Part shown: positions 1 to 8,305 of the stretch, one piece after another
How the letters are laid out: each line of letters starts with the position of its first letter
Position numbering within the stretch: the first letter of the stretch is position 1
Assembly: GCA_033764055.1 (NCBI GenBank)
Contig: JANRJI010000050.1
Span: forward strand, 1-64,000
DNA: 64,000 bases
Source of the DNA: Ga0077555 sp033764055
GTDB lineage: Bacteria; Pseudomonadota; Alphaproteobacteria; Rhizobiales; Hyphomicrobiaceae
Direction: 5' to 3'
The notes under the pieces: model-generated
Seen by the model: only the letters and a program-made list of their open reading frames with translations
Databases searched by the model: none
What the model was told of the DNA's origin: nothing
Made by a program: the position numbers and the translations under genes

Positions 1-116
1 GTCATCATCTGCGTGTTCATGGCGTTCCGCACGTCCGGCCGGTTGAGCGTGACGACGCCCACCTTGTCGGCGCCGATGGCCAGGGTGATGGTCTCGAACT
101 TGGTGCGCAGTTGCAT
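1..116 (-). CDS. Enoyl-CoA hydratase/isomerase (crotonase) family protein, N-terminal fragment
   Basis: Only the first 38 codons lie in the window; the gene runs off the left edge. The start is the ATG at 116-114, preceded by a GAGGAACG Shine-Dalgarno-like stretch. The visible peptide has the crotonase opening: a short strand, then VGVVTLNRPDVRNAMN, matching the family N-terminus in which a hydrophobic strand leads into a conserved LNRP-x(4)-NA turn. The family acts on acyl-CoA thioesters (hydration, isomerisation or hydrolysis). The catalytic loop lies outside the window, so the reaction cannot be assigned. It lies downstream of, and co-directional with, the FAH-family gene (gap about 160 bases), so the two may belong to one catabolic unit. 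Confidence 0.8.
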   Translation of the reverse strand, partial: MQLRTKFETITLAIGADKVGVVTLNRPDVRNAMNTQMM

Positions 117-278
117 GGGCGTTCCTCGAGGGGAGAGCCGCGGCAGAAGACGCGGCTCACTGAATTCGGAATGAGGTTCGTAGGGTAGGCATTGGCGCGG
201 CTCCTCGCCAGTACCGCGTCCGCCGCACCAGACGGCGTCGATCGGGATGCATCGCGGCATCGGGCGAGACGTTCGACC

Positions 279-1454
279 TCAGAGCAACCCGCGCAATGCC
301 AAGTTTCGCATCAGAGCAGCCACGCCGAAGGTCCAGGGTCGCGCCGCATCGGCCATCGTCATGCGATTGACGAGGGCGCCCAGCGCGGGAGAGCGGATGG
401 TCACGACGTCGCCGGCCTTGTGCGTGAAGCCCATGCCCGGCGCGCCCCGGTCCTCGGTCGGCGCAAACATGGTGCCGAGATAGAGCACGGCGCCATCGGG
501 ATATTGGTGCGTCTTGCCGATCAGCTCACCGACGAGATCCGCAGGGTCACGCGCGATCTCGCGCATCGACGACTTGCCCGTCAGTTTGAACCCGTCGGTT
601 CCGGCAACCTCGAGATGCACGTCCATGCCGCGCACCGTGTCGAGCGAGAACCGACCGTCGAAAAAACGGATGAAGGGGCCGACCGACGCCGAGGCGTTGT
701 TGTCCTTGGCTTTCGACAGCAGCAGCGCCGATCGCCCCTCGAAGTCGCGCAGGTTGACGTCGTTGCCGAGCGTCGCGCCGACGATCCGGCCGGTGGATGC
801 GACCACGAGCACCACCTCCGGCTCCGGATTGTTCCAGGTCGAGCGCGGATGCAGTCCCGCCTCCATGCCGTGACCGACGGCCGACATCGGCTGCGCCTTG
901 GTGAAGATCTCGGCGTCCTCACCGATTCCGACCTCGAGGTACTGCGACCAGGCACCCGCGTCGATCAGCGTCTGTTTGAGGGCGAGCGCCTGGGCCGAGC
1001 CGGGCTTCAGGCGCCTGAGATCGCCCCCGAGCTGGCGCTCGACCTCGGCGCGGATGACGCGGGCCTTCTCAGGCGCGCCCTTGGCCTGCTCCTCGATGAC
1101 CCGCTCGAGCATGGATCGAGCGAAGGTGACGCCGGCGGCTTTGACGGCTGCGAGGTCGATCGGCGCGAGCAGCCACGGTTTGTCGGCATCTCGGGTCGCC
1201 TCCGGGGTGTTGGCGAGGACGGCGTCGAGCGGACCGAGATCCTCGCCGCCAAGGCGATCGAGCTCGGCCGCGGGGTCAGATGCCTCGCAGAGCTGCGTCA
1301 TCGTGGGCACGATGCGCGTCACATCGACGAGCCGCCCATCGCGCACCGTCACCACCGACGGTCCGCAGACGTCCGGCCGCCAAACCCGTCCCGCCAGCGA
1401 TGCCCGGCCATGGTCCTCCGGCAGGGTCCGGGCCACAGTCATGTGCTCACGCAT
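279..1454 (-). CDS. Fumarylacetoacetate hydrolase (FAH) family protein
   Basis: A 391-residue enzyme of the FAH superfamily, whose members use a divalent metal to cleave or dehydrate keto acids. The metal-binding features are visible: the Glu pair in NNPEPEVVLVV (E211, E213) and D232 in GATLGNDVNLRDFEGRS, followed by the conserved Lys/Asp-rich stretch SKAKDNNASASVGP. The long N-terminal region resembles 2-keto-3-deoxy sugar acid dehydratase-like members more than true fumarylacetoacetases, but the substrate cannot be read from the sequence. The ATG at 1454 is chosen over an upstream ATG (1574) because AGGAGAG precedes it at good spacing. It is transcribed away from gatC, and a crotonase gene follows it. 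Confidence 0.85.
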   Translation of the reverse strand: MREHMTVARTLPEDHGRASLAGRVWRPDVCGPSVVTVRDGRLVDVTRIVPTMTQLCEASDPAAELDRLGGEDLGPLDAVLANTPEATRDADKPWLLAPIDLAAVKAAGVTFARSMLERVIEEQAKGAPEKARVIRAEVERQLGGDLRRLKPGSAQALALKQTLIDAGAWSQYLEVGIGEDAEIFTKAQPMSAVGHGMEAGLHPRSTWNNPEPEVVLVVASTGRIVGATLGNDVNLRDFEGRSALLLSKAKDNNASASVGPFIRFFDGRFSLDTVRGMDVHLEVAGTDGFKLTGKSSMREIARDPADLVGELIGKTHQYPDGAVLYLGTMFAPTEDRGAPGMGFTHKAGDVVTIRSPALGALVNRMTMADAARPWTFGVAALMRNLALRGLL

Positions 1455-1588
1455 CGCTCTCTCCTGCCTGATGCTCGAAATGCCGCCGGCCATGCCCAGC
1501 CGTATCGCTGCAGCAGCCCGATGGTGACAGACCGTCGCCCTGACAGTATCAGGTGGCGCAAGACAGTCACACAAGGCCGAGGTTCCCC

Positions 1589-1876
1589 ATGCAGGTCGAC
1601 GAGGCGACCGTCAAGCGCATCGCGCGGCTGGCGCGCATCCGCATCACCGAGGAGGAGGCGAAGGGCCTCGAGGCGGAGCTCTCCGGCATCCTGAGCTGGG
1701 TCGAGCAGCTCGACGAGGTCGACGTCGAAGGCGTCGAGCCCATGACCCGCGTCGTGCCGATCAAGCTCAAGATGCGCGAGGACGTGGTCACCGACGGCGA
1801 GATCGCCGACCAGGTGACGAAGAACGCGCCGCTCTCGGACGACCACTTCTACGTCGTACCGAAGGTCGTGGATTGA
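1589..1876 (+). CDS. gatC: Asp-tRNA(Asn)/Glu-tRNA(Gln) amidotransferase subunit C
   Basis: A 95-residue protein, the usual GatC length. It has the characteristic opening VDEATVKRIARLARI, a middle acidic helix with LSGILSWVEQLDEVDV, and the family C-terminal APLSDDHFYVVPKVV. GatC is the small scaffold that wraps around GatA and stabilises the GatCAB complex, which converts mischarged Glu-tRNA(Gln) or Asp-tRNA(Asn) to the correct aminoacyl-tRNA. The internal ATG at 1589 is taken as start because residues upstream of it are not GatC-like. The gene ends 38 bases before the gatA start, so the two are almost certainly co-transcribed. gatB is not in the window. Confidence 0.96.
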   Translation: MQVDEATVKRIARLARIRITEEEAKGLEAELSGILSWVEQLDEVDVEGVEPMTRVVPIKLKMREDVVTDGEIADQVTKNAPLSDDHFYVVPKVVD

Positions 1877-1914
1877 GTCCGGCCGAACAAGATGACCTGA
1901 GAAGATCGGGACAC

Positions 1915-3405
1915 ATGACCGACCTCACCAAGCTGACTCTCGCCGAGGCCCGCGACGGGCTTCGCGCCAAGACGTTCTCGGCCGTCGAGCTGACGCAGGC
2001 CTTCCTTGCTGCGATCGAGACGGCGAACCCGCGTCTCAACGCGTTCGTGCTGCCGACGCCGGAGCATGCGCTCGATCAGGCGCGCGAGAGCGACAGGCGG
2101 TTTGCATCGGGCACAGCGCGTCCCCTCGAGGGGTTGCCGCTCGGGCACAAGGACCTGTTCTGCACCAAAGGCATCCGAACCACGGCGTGCTCGCGCATCC
2201 TCGACGAGTTCACGCCGACGTACGAGTCGACCGTCGGCCAGAACCTCTGGGATGCCGGAGCGGTCATGCTGGGCAAGCTCAACAACGACGAGTTCGCGAT
2301 GGGCTCGTCCAACGAGACGAGCTGCTTCGGGCCCGTGGTGTCGCCCTGGCGACGGCAACGCCACGGCAGTGTCGACAATGCCAAGCTGGTGCCTGGAGGG
2401 TCGTCCGGCGGATCGTCGGCGGCCGTGTCGGCCAATCTCTGCCTCGCGGCTACCGCCACCGACACGGGCGGCTCCATTCGGCAGCCGGCCGCATTGACGG
2501 GCACGGTCGGCATCAAGCCGACCTATGGCCGCTGCTCCCGCGGGGGCATCGTCGCTTTCGCCTCGTCGCTCAACCAGGCCGGGCCGATCGCCCGCACGGT
2601 GCGGGACGCGGCGATCATGCTCCACCACATGGCGAGCCACGACCCGAAGGACTCGACCAGCGTCGACGCCCCCGTGCCGGACTACGAGGCAGTGCTCGGC
2701 CACGGCGTGAAGGGGCTGCGCGTCGGCATCCCGAAGGAATATCGCATCGACGGCATGTCGAAGGAGGCCGAGGACCTCTGGCAGAAGGGCATCGACTGGC
2801 TGAAGGCGGCGGGCGCAACGATGCACGACATATCGCTGCCGCACACGAAATACGCGCTCCCCGCCTACTACATCGTGGCTCCGGCCGAGTGCTCGTCGAA
2901 CCTGGCCCGCTATGACGGTGTGCGCTACGGCCTGCGGGTGCCCGGCCGCGATCTGATCGAGACCTACGAGAACACGCGCGCCGCCGGCTTCGGCAAGGAG
3001 GTTCGCCGCCGCGTGCTGATCGGAACCTACGTGCTCTCGGCCGGCTACTACGACGCCTATTATCTCAAGGCGCAGAAGGTGCGCACCCTCATCAAGCGTG
3101 ACTTCGACGAGGCCTGGGCCAAGGTCGACGTCATCCTCACACCTACGACGCCAAGCCCGGCGTTCGCGCAAGGCGAGAAGTCGGGCGATCCCGTCGCCAT
3201 GTATCTCGAGGATATCTTTACCGTGACGGTCAACATGGCAGGGCTTCCGGGCATCTCGGTGCCGGGAGGACTTTCGGGCGAGGGCACGCCGCTCGGCCTG
3301 CAACTCATCGCCAAGCCGTTCGACGAATGCACGCTGTTCCGAACGGCCCAGGTGATCGAGGCTGCCGCCGGGCGCTTCCCTGTACCCGGGCGGTGGTGGC
3401 TCTAG
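1915..3405 (+). CDS. gatA: Asp-tRNA(Asn)/Glu-tRNA(Gln) amidotransferase subunit A
   Basis: A 496-residue amidase-signature enzyme, the glutaminase subunit of GatCAB, which releases ammonia from glutamine for amidation of mischarged tRNA. The Ser-cisSer-Lys triad is visible: K79 in GLPLGHKDLF, S163 in the Gly/Ser-rich loop PGGSSGGSS, and the nucleophile S187 in DTGGSIRQPA. The stretch NNDEFAMGSSNETS before the Ser loop is typical of GatA as opposed to other amidases. A longer reading from a TTG at 1873 exists, but the ATG at 1915 matches the family start. It lies directly downstream of gatC; about 180 bases follow before the next start. Confidence 0.97.
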   Translation: MTDLTKLTLAEARDGLRAKTFSAVELTQAFLAAIETANPRLNAFVLPTPEHALDQARESDRRFASGTARPLEGLPLGHKDLFCTKGIRTTACSRILDEFTPTYESTVGQNLWDAGAVMLGKLNNDEFAMGSSNETSCFGPVVSPWRRQRHGSVDNAKLVPGGSSGGSSAAVSANLCLAATATDTGGSIRQPAALTGTVGIKPTYGRCSRGGIVAFASSLNQAGPIARTVRDAAIMLHHMASHDPKDSTSVDAPVPDYEAVLGHGVKGLRVGIPKEYRIDGMSKEAEDLWQKGIDWLKAAGATMHDISLPHTKYALPAYYIVAPAECSSNLARYDGVRYGLRVPGRDLIETYENTRAAGFGKEVRRRVLIGTYVLSAGYYDAYYLKAQKVRTLIKRDFDEAWAKVDVILTPTTPSPAFAQGEKSGDPVAMYLEDIFTVTVNMAGLPGISVPGGLSGEGTPLGLQLIAKPFDECTLFRTAQVIEAAAGRFPVPGRWWL

Positions 3406-3584
3406 CCAATCGGCTGCCCGCTTCGTCGAAGCGGCCTATGGCTGCGCCAGACAGGTTTTTTCTTGCGCGGCCCAACGTAGCCCACAATAGTGCCGCGCCT
3501 ATCGCGCCCTGTCGGCGCGCCGCATGAAATCAGGAGACCACGGCCGCAAAGGGGGTGCGCCGGTCTCAGAACCGAGGCTCCGCG

Positions 3585-4751
3585 ATGTTGCGCCGGCGTG
3601 TCAGAAGCGCGCTCTACATCGACTTCGAGAATGTCCCCCTGCAGCCGGACGCGGTGGCCAACTGGCTCGCATGGCTCGAGGATGGGCGATTCGAGCCGTC
3701 CGGGCGGCGACGGCGCTTCCTGATCAAGCGCGTCTACTGGAACAGCCATGCCGAGCGGCACCGGGCTACGTTCGAGCGCAACGGCATCTCGGCCATCCTC
3801 GTCGGCAAGTTCTCGGGCCTCAAGAATGGGGCCGACATCCGCATGGCGATGGACGTGGTCGAGGCGACCTACACACGCTCCGAGATCGACGAGTACATTC
3901 TGTTGACGGGCGACTCCGACTTCGTTCCCGTGTTGCAGCGGCTCCGTGAGAAGGCCAAGCGCACGGCCATCGTCGCGACCGAGCATCGACCCAACATCCA
4001 CACGACCTACGGGCTGCACGCCGACCTGCTCATCCCATCCCGACGGCTCACCGAGGCCGCACAATATCGCCGCGTGGCGCCAGGCCTCCTTAGACGGCTT
4101 TTGGCTCCGGGCAGTGTCACCACGACGGCTAGGGCTGCTGGTATTGCCCCGCCGGCAAAGCCGATCATGCCGTCCCAGCCCCTGCCGCCTCCGGCTCGCC
4201 CCCACTCTCCGTCAACGGCATCGACGCCGCGCCCGGTGCCGGTGGCGATCGATATCGAGCCGTCACTGCAGGCTGCCCTGGCGCGCATCGTCAAGCTGAT
4301 GGCTCAGCAACCCCACAACTTCGTGGCGCAGAGACGCGTCATGGCGGAGCTGGATCGTGTTGCCGGGTTCAGGCGCCAGGGCCCGGGCGCCCTGTTCGGC
4401 TACACCACCTATCGCGCCCTGATGAGGGAGCTCGCTCGGCGTGAGCCGCGCATCAAGGTCATCGAGCAGCATGGCGGCGGAACGGGGGTGGTCTTCGTGA
4501 CCGACCCGGCAGCATCACCGCAGCGCTCCTCGGCCACGCTCACGGTCGTCGCCTCGTCGGAGCTTCCTGCGTCGGTCAAACCGATTGGCGCGCCAGACCC
4601 AGACCGATCTGCGCCGAACGAGCCTCAGCCCGGCGCGACACCACCCAAGCCAGAGGCATCGGCCAAAGCCGAGTCCGGCCCCGAGCTCACGACCGAGACC
4701 GACAAACGACCTCGGCCTCTCGTGGCGGCCCCCGAGCAGGCCGCAGGCTGA
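3585..4751 (+). CDS. NYN (LabA/DUF88-like) domain protein with C-terminal OST-HTH/LOTUS domain
   Basis: A 388-residue protein of two domains. Residues 8-150 form a PIN-like NYN domain: ALYIDFENV near the start (D13), an Asp in LKNGADIRMAMDV, and LLTGDSDFVPVLQRLRE (D110, D112), the acidic set expected to hold a catalytic metal. A proline-rich linker (about 180-220) leads to an OST-HTH/LOTUS-type winged helix at about 225-308. LOTUS domains bind RNA, including G-rich RNA, so the protein is probably a ribonuclease or RNA-binding regulator; its target is unknown. The ATG at 3585 has GAGG upstream. It follows gatA on the same strand after 180 bases. This architecture is known in many bacteria but little studied. 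Confidence 0.85.
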   Translation: MLRRRVRSALYIDFENVPLQPDAVANWLAWLEDGRFEPSGRRRRFLIKRVYWNSHAERHRATFERNGISAILVGKFSGLKNGADIRMAMDVVEATYTRSEIDEYILLTGDSDFVPVLQRLREKAKRTAIVATEHRPNIHTTYGLHADLLIPSRRLTEAAQYRRVAPGLLRRLLAPGSVTTTARAAGIAPPAKPIMPSQPLPPPARPHSPSTASTPRPVPVAIDIEPSLQAALARIVKLMAQQPHNFVAQRRVMAELDRVAGFRRQGPGALFGYTTYRALMRELARREPRIKVIEQHGGGTGVVFVTDPAASPQRSSATLTVVASSELPASVKPIGAPDPDRSAPNEPQPGATPPKPEASAKAESGPELTTETDKRPRPLVAAPEQAAG

Positions 4752-4838
4752 CCGCGACCCGTCGGTGCAGCGACCACGCCGGAGCGACCCCGTGCCGGCC
4801 AGATAGCGGACGCAAGCCCGTATCGCTGCAGGTCAGGC

Positions 4839-5456
4839 TTAGCGCGAGTAGAACTCGACGACGAGGTTCGGCTCCATGTGCACCGGGTAGGGCACATCTG
4901 CCAGCACCGGCACGCGCACGAGCTTGGCGGTCATCTTGTTGTGGTCGGCGTCGATGTAGTCCGGCACGTCGCGCTCGGGACTCTTCGTGGCCTCGATGAC
5001 GAGCGGTAGCTGTCGCGAAGCCTCCTTGACCTCGATCACGTCGCCGACCTTGCAGCGGAAGCTCGGAATCGTGACGCGCTGGCCATTGACCTTGATATGG
5101 CCGTGGCTGACCACCTGACGAGCCGAGAACACGGTCGGCACGAACTTGGCACGGTAGACGACAGCGTCGAGACGGCGCTCGAGCAGGCCGATGAGATGCT
5201 CCGACGTGGAGCCCTTCAGGCGAACCGCCTCCTGATAGACGCGATTGAACTGACGCTCGGTGATGTTGCCGTAGTAGCCCTTGAGCTTCTGCTTGGCCTT
5301 GAGCTGTTGGCCGAAGTCCGAGACCTTGCCGGCCCGGCGCTCGCCGTGCTGGCCGGGGCGTGAGGCCCGCCGATTGAGAGGGCTCTTCGAGCGGCCCCAG
5401 ATATTCTCGCCGAGGCGGCGGTCGATCTTATGCTTGGCGCGAACGCGCTTCGTCAT
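4839..5456 (-). CDS. rpsD: 30S ribosomal protein S4
   Basis: A 205-residue protein, the usual length of S4. It begins MTKRVRAKHKIDRRLGENIW and carries the S4 RNA-binding fold at about 96-160 (LLERRLDAVVYRAKFVPT, then SHGHIKVNGQRV). S4 is a primary 16S rRNA-binding protein that nucleates assembly of the small-subunit body. The N-terminus lacks the four-Cys zinc knuckle found in some bacteria. The gene stands alone, as usual for alphaproteobacterial rpsD, convergent with the NYN gene. Its leader (5457 to about 5590) is separated from the upstream gene by an intrinsic terminator, so it should have its own promoter. Confidence 0.98.
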   Translation of the reverse strand: MTKRVRAKHKIDRRLGENIWGRSKSPLNRRASRPGQHGERRAGKVSDFGQQLKAKQKLKGYYGNITERQFNRVYQEAVRLKGSTSEHLIGLLERRLDAVVYRAKFVPTVFSARQVVSHGHIKVNGQRVTIPSFRCKVGDVIEVKEASRQLPLVIEATKSPERDVPDYIDADHNKMTAKLVRVPVLADVPYPVHMEPNLVVEFYSR

Positions 5457-5855
5457 GACGTGCTCCGTCTTTCTCTATGCACGGGATCTGGTGCCTCCTC
5501 CTTTGAGACGCCCGGCGATGCCCCCTGGGGCAACCGAGCCTCTCCGACAGGACGATACGGCCCGAAAGCCGGTCACCACGGAGGCCAAACAAAATGCGGG
5601 CCGCAAATCCGGCCCGCATCCGAAGGTTCGTAATCCAGGCAGCAGCCGTCGTCAAGCCGATCGCATGGTCGGCAGTACCCACCAGGGCCATTCAATTGAC
5701 GGCATCGACAAAGGTGGGTTCCCCCAAGCGAGACGCGCCGCACGGCGAGGGTAGATTCGCGCCGTCTCGCCCTCGAGACGGGATCGAGACGCAGTTCGGC
5801 GCAATTGCCCCTGCGAATGCCGCGGCCGAGAATTGCCTCTGGCGTGCGCAGCTCG
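5457..5855. other. Intergenic region between rpsD and the 5856-6473 gene
   Basis: About 400 bases without a convincing gene. It contains the rpsD leader and presumably its promoter, and a strong intrinsic terminator for the upstream minus-strand gene (annotated separately). Open frames crossing it have no ribosome binding site and no recognisable protein. I could not pick out a reliable -35/-10 pair. Confidence 0.5.
5588..5619 (-). terminator. Rho-independent terminator
   Basis: Read on the minus strand, a perfect 9-bp stem (arms 5611-5619 and 5594-5602, sequence ATGCGGGCC and its complement) with an 8-base loop is followed by TTTTGTTTGG. It lies about 240 bases beyond the stop of the 5856-6473 gene and about 140 bases before rpsD starts, so it would end the upstream transcript and insulate rpsD. 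Confidence 0.8.
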
Positions 5856-6473
5856 CTACTGCTTCTGCGACGCCGGCACGACGGCCTTGCCGGGAGCAGG
5901 GGCAGTCCCAGCCTTGCGCGGAATGGCGGAGGCGGCCGCGACGTTCGCGGCAACGATCTCCTTGACCTTCTTGCGCTTCTCGTCGTTGCACGTCGCTTTT
6001 GACGGCTCGATCGGCTCGAGGGTGACGATCTGCTCGCCGTCCTTCTCGGTGACCTTGAGCTTGCCGGCCGCCATGTGGATCGTCATCCGGTGCAGCGTGG
6101 TGATGTAGAGCAGTTGCTGGTCCGTCCAGTTGCTCTTGGCGCGCTGGATGTGGATCATCGCATCGAAGTTCTTCGTCTGCTCCTCCCACATCTCGCACAG
6201 CTGCGCCTGCGCCGAGTGGTATCCAACCTTGATCACCTCTCTCGCGACCTCCAGCGGCACGAGGGTCTCGGCTTTCTTGGTCTTCTTGTCGACCTCGATC
6301 ACGCGCCGATCCGGCATCGTGAATTTCGACGGAAGCACGGCCCAGGCATAGTCCATCAGGACTTTCACGGACTTGTCGCTCAGCTCCTTCGCAGCGGGCT
6401 GACCGCTCGCCTCGAAACACATTGTGCCCAGCGTCACCGCCGCCAGCACCGCCGTCCGCCACATGCTGTTCAT
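5856..6473 (-). CDS. Secreted protein of unknown function
   Basis: A 205-residue protein with a signal peptide at about 1-25 (hydrophobic stretch WRTAVLAAVTLGTMCFEAS, then GQP-A). The mature part is charged, Lys-rich and mostly helical, with a conserved-looking core (LPSKFTMPDRRVIEVDK, then a Cys-containing helix with AQLCEMWEEQTKNF). The C-terminus is Ala/Pro-rich. I do not recognise the family. Of three possible ATGs, 6473 is preferred because it is preceded by a purine-rich ACGAGAG, though 6464 would also give a good signal peptide. It is a single gene between trmJ and rpsD with its own terminator. Confidence 0.75.
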   Translation of the reverse strand: MNSMWRTAVLAAVTLGTMCFEASGQPAAKELSDKSVKVLMDYAWAVLPSKFTMPDRRVIEVDKKTKKAETLVPLEVAREVIKVGYHSAQAQLCEMWEEQTKNFDAMIHIQRAKSNWTDQQLLYITTLHRMTIHMAAGKLKVTEKDGEQIVTLEPIEPSKATCNDEKRKKVKEIVAANVAAASAIPRKAGTAPAPGKAVVPASQKQ

Positions 6474-6661
6474 CTCTCGTGCCCCTGCCCTTTGTCCGAT
6501 CGCGGCTGCCGGCGCAATCGTGCGCCGCTGCAAGCCCCTTCACTCGCTTTTCCGGAGCAATTCCCGCCGCTGCGCGGGTCCCTTTCGGTCCCAACGTCTC
6601 CAGGCCGCGTACGGCCCCCCGTGCCGCAGCGAGGCAGGGGTCGGCTCCAAAATGGGCAAAC

Positions 6662-7912
6662 TTATGACGGCTTGCGTCCCCGTCCCTTGCCGTGTGCGAG
6701 CGCCACGACCATGCCGCGCAGCGTGCGCACCTCCTGCTCGGTCGGACCCATGCGCGTGAACATCGTTCTCAAGTTGCGGACCATCGTTTGGCGGCGGTGT
6801 GCCGGATTGAAAAAGCCAAGCCGGTCCAGCTCTTCCTCGAGGTGAACGAAGAAGGCATCCAACTCCGCCTTGGTCGCCGGCCGCGTGTCGCCGAGGTCGA
6901 GGCCGGCCGCCTGCGGCGTCTCGTAGGTCGTCACGCGTCCGAGCGTCGCAGCGCCGGATGTGCGCATCCATTCGTAGGCCAGGATGAGCACTGACTGCGC
7001 CAAGTTGAGCGACGCGAAGCGCGAGTTGACGGGAATCATGACGAGCGCATCCGTGGCAGCGACCTCGTCAGTCTCGAGCCCGTTCCTTTCGCGACCGAAC
7101 AGGATGCCGCAGCGCTCACCGCGAGCAATCCGGGCGCGCATCTCGGCGACCGCCTCGAGCGGCGTCATCACGGGCTTCCTGAGGTCGCGCTGTCGGGCAG
7201 TCGTGGCGGCGACCCAATTGAGATCGCCCAGCGCCTCCGCGAGCGTCGGAAAGGCGCGGCCGTCGTCGATGACATAGTTGGCGCCGGACGCCGCAATGCG
7301 GGCCTTCTCGTTGGGCCAGCCGTCGCGAGGATCGACGAGGCGCAGCTCGTCGAGGCCGAAATTGGCCATGGCCCGCGCCACCATGCCGATATTGTCGGCA
7401 AGTTGCGGCTCCATGAGAATGACCGCAGGCGTCTCATGTGCGCCGGCGAAGGCCTCACCTCGTATATGGGCGCGACGGATGCCGTGACGCAGCTTGCGAA
7501 TGACTCGGCGCGCCCAGAACCAGTAGTTCTCGCCCGACCATGTCTTCTCGAGGGCGGCCAGGGCAGGCGTCCGAAGCGTCCCCTGGCCCTGCCCGACAAG
7601 CCTCACATCGCCGTCGCCGACCACGATCTCGGCATGCGACCGGATGAAGTCGTCGAGACTCCTGATGCCTTTGGCCTCGGTCCGGCGCTTGCAGCCGGGG
7701 CACGTGGCCGCGTCCGCCTCACACCTCAGCTCGGCACAGTACGTGAGGATCGGCTCGAGCGTCGAGCGATCCAGACCGTCGATGGCCAGCGCCGCCAGTC
7801 CGTCGTCGATCGCCCGCTCGTGACAGGCATGAACGACGGCCGCGACGGCCGGCCCTCCATCGACGAGGCGCGGCTCCGCACCTTCACTGGTTTCTGCGAC
7901 GACGATCCGCAA
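6662..7912 (-). CDS. TrmJ-like tRNA/rRNA 2'-O-methyltransferase (SpoU/TrmH superfamily) with N-terminal extension
   Basis: Residues 160-416 form a TrmJ-type SPOUT methyltransferase: PAVILMEPQLADNIGMVARA, then LRLVDPRDGWPNEKARIAAS, the cofactor-knot segment GILFGRERNGLETDEV, and NSRFASLNLAQSVLILAYEW. TrmJ 2'-O-methylates position 32 of tRNA anticodon loops. Residues 1-158 are an extra domain not normal for TrmJ, with four cysteines spaced C-x4-C-x6-C-x2-C (C59, C64, C71, C74), possibly binding metal. The start is a TTG at 7912, supported by a perfect AAAGGAG six bases upstream; no ATG precedes the methyltransferase domain in frame, so the extension is likely translated. Its role is unknown. 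Confidence 0.85.
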   Translation of the reverse strand: MRIVVAETSEGAEPRLVDGGPAVAAVVHACHERAIDDGLAALAIDGLDRSTLEPILTYCAELRCEADAATCPGCKRRTEAKGIRSLDDFIRSHAEIVVGDGDVRLVGQGQGTLRTPALAALEKTWSGENYWFWARRVIRKLRHGIRRAHIRGEAFAGAHETPAVILMEPQLADNIGMVARAMANFGLDELRLVDPRDGWPNEKARIAASGANYVIDDGRAFPTLAEALGDLNWVAATTARQRDLRKPVMTPLEAVAEMRARIARGERCGILFGRERNGLETDEVAATDALVMIPVNSRFASLNLAQSVLILAYEWMRTSGAATLGRVTTYETPQAAGLDLGDTRPATKAELDAFFVHLEEELDRLGFFNPAHRRQTMVRNLRTMFTRMGPTEQEVRTLRGMVVALAHGKGRGRKPS

Positions 7913-7925
7913 TCCATGCTCCTTT

Positions 7926-8305
7926 CACGGCCCGCATGACAGCGCACCCTAGCCCTGAACGATCGACCGGGCCAACGGCGTCCCAGCTCCCCTTGGCAGC
8001 CCTCGGCACGCGCCCTATGGTGCGCGCGAATTGGCGGCACGATCCGAAACGCTGGAGAGACCATGCAGAAGCTCAAGGTGGACGCACCGTCGTCGAGATG
8101 GACGGTGACGCGATGACCCGCAACGACTGGCGGACTCCTACGAGCCCAGGGCGAGCGCAATAGCGCGCGCCAGACTTTCCAATCGGCCAGCTTCGAAGCT
8201 CGCGGTCACCGCGCCGACAACGAGTTCATCCGAGGGCCGGGGAGGCGATGCGCCTGCCCACCCCCGTAGATAGCCCCCACAAGCCCGACGACCATAGGTG
8301 CTAGC
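7926..8305. other. Intergenic region containing a decayed icd fragment
   Basis: About 380 bases between trmJ and the monomeric isocitrate dehydrogenase gene. The only feature I can support is the icd-like relic at 8063-8137, described separately. The rest shows no gene-like frame with a ribosome binding site; it should hold the promoter of the downstream gene. Confidence 0.5.
8063..8137 (+). pseudogene. icd: Frameshifted 5' remnant of a dimeric-type NADP-isocitrate dehydrogenase gene
   Basis: About 75 bases here align by eye at roughly 75-80% identity with the first 25 codons of the intact icd that begins at 12134. The remnant still has GGAGAG before its ATG and starts MQKLKV, against MQKIKV in the intact gene. 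A one-base deletion then shifts the frame: the original frame stops after 17 codons (TGA at 8114), while the next frame reads VVEMDGDAMTRNDW, the counterpart of VVEMDGDEMTRIIW. Homology ends around 8137. It lies about 170 bases upstream of an intact gene for the unrelated monomeric form of the same enzyme. Confidence 0.8.

Noticed and set aside
192..1694. An open frame of 500 residues spanning the FAH-family gene and the gatC start
   Set aside because: Antisense to the FAH-family gene and out of frame with gatC; no protein features.
3430..3465. A possible terminator after gatA (short CGCTT/AAGCG stem and a later T-run)
   Set aside because: The stem is only 5 bp and is separated from the T-run by about 20 bases, so it does not form a normal intrinsic terminator.
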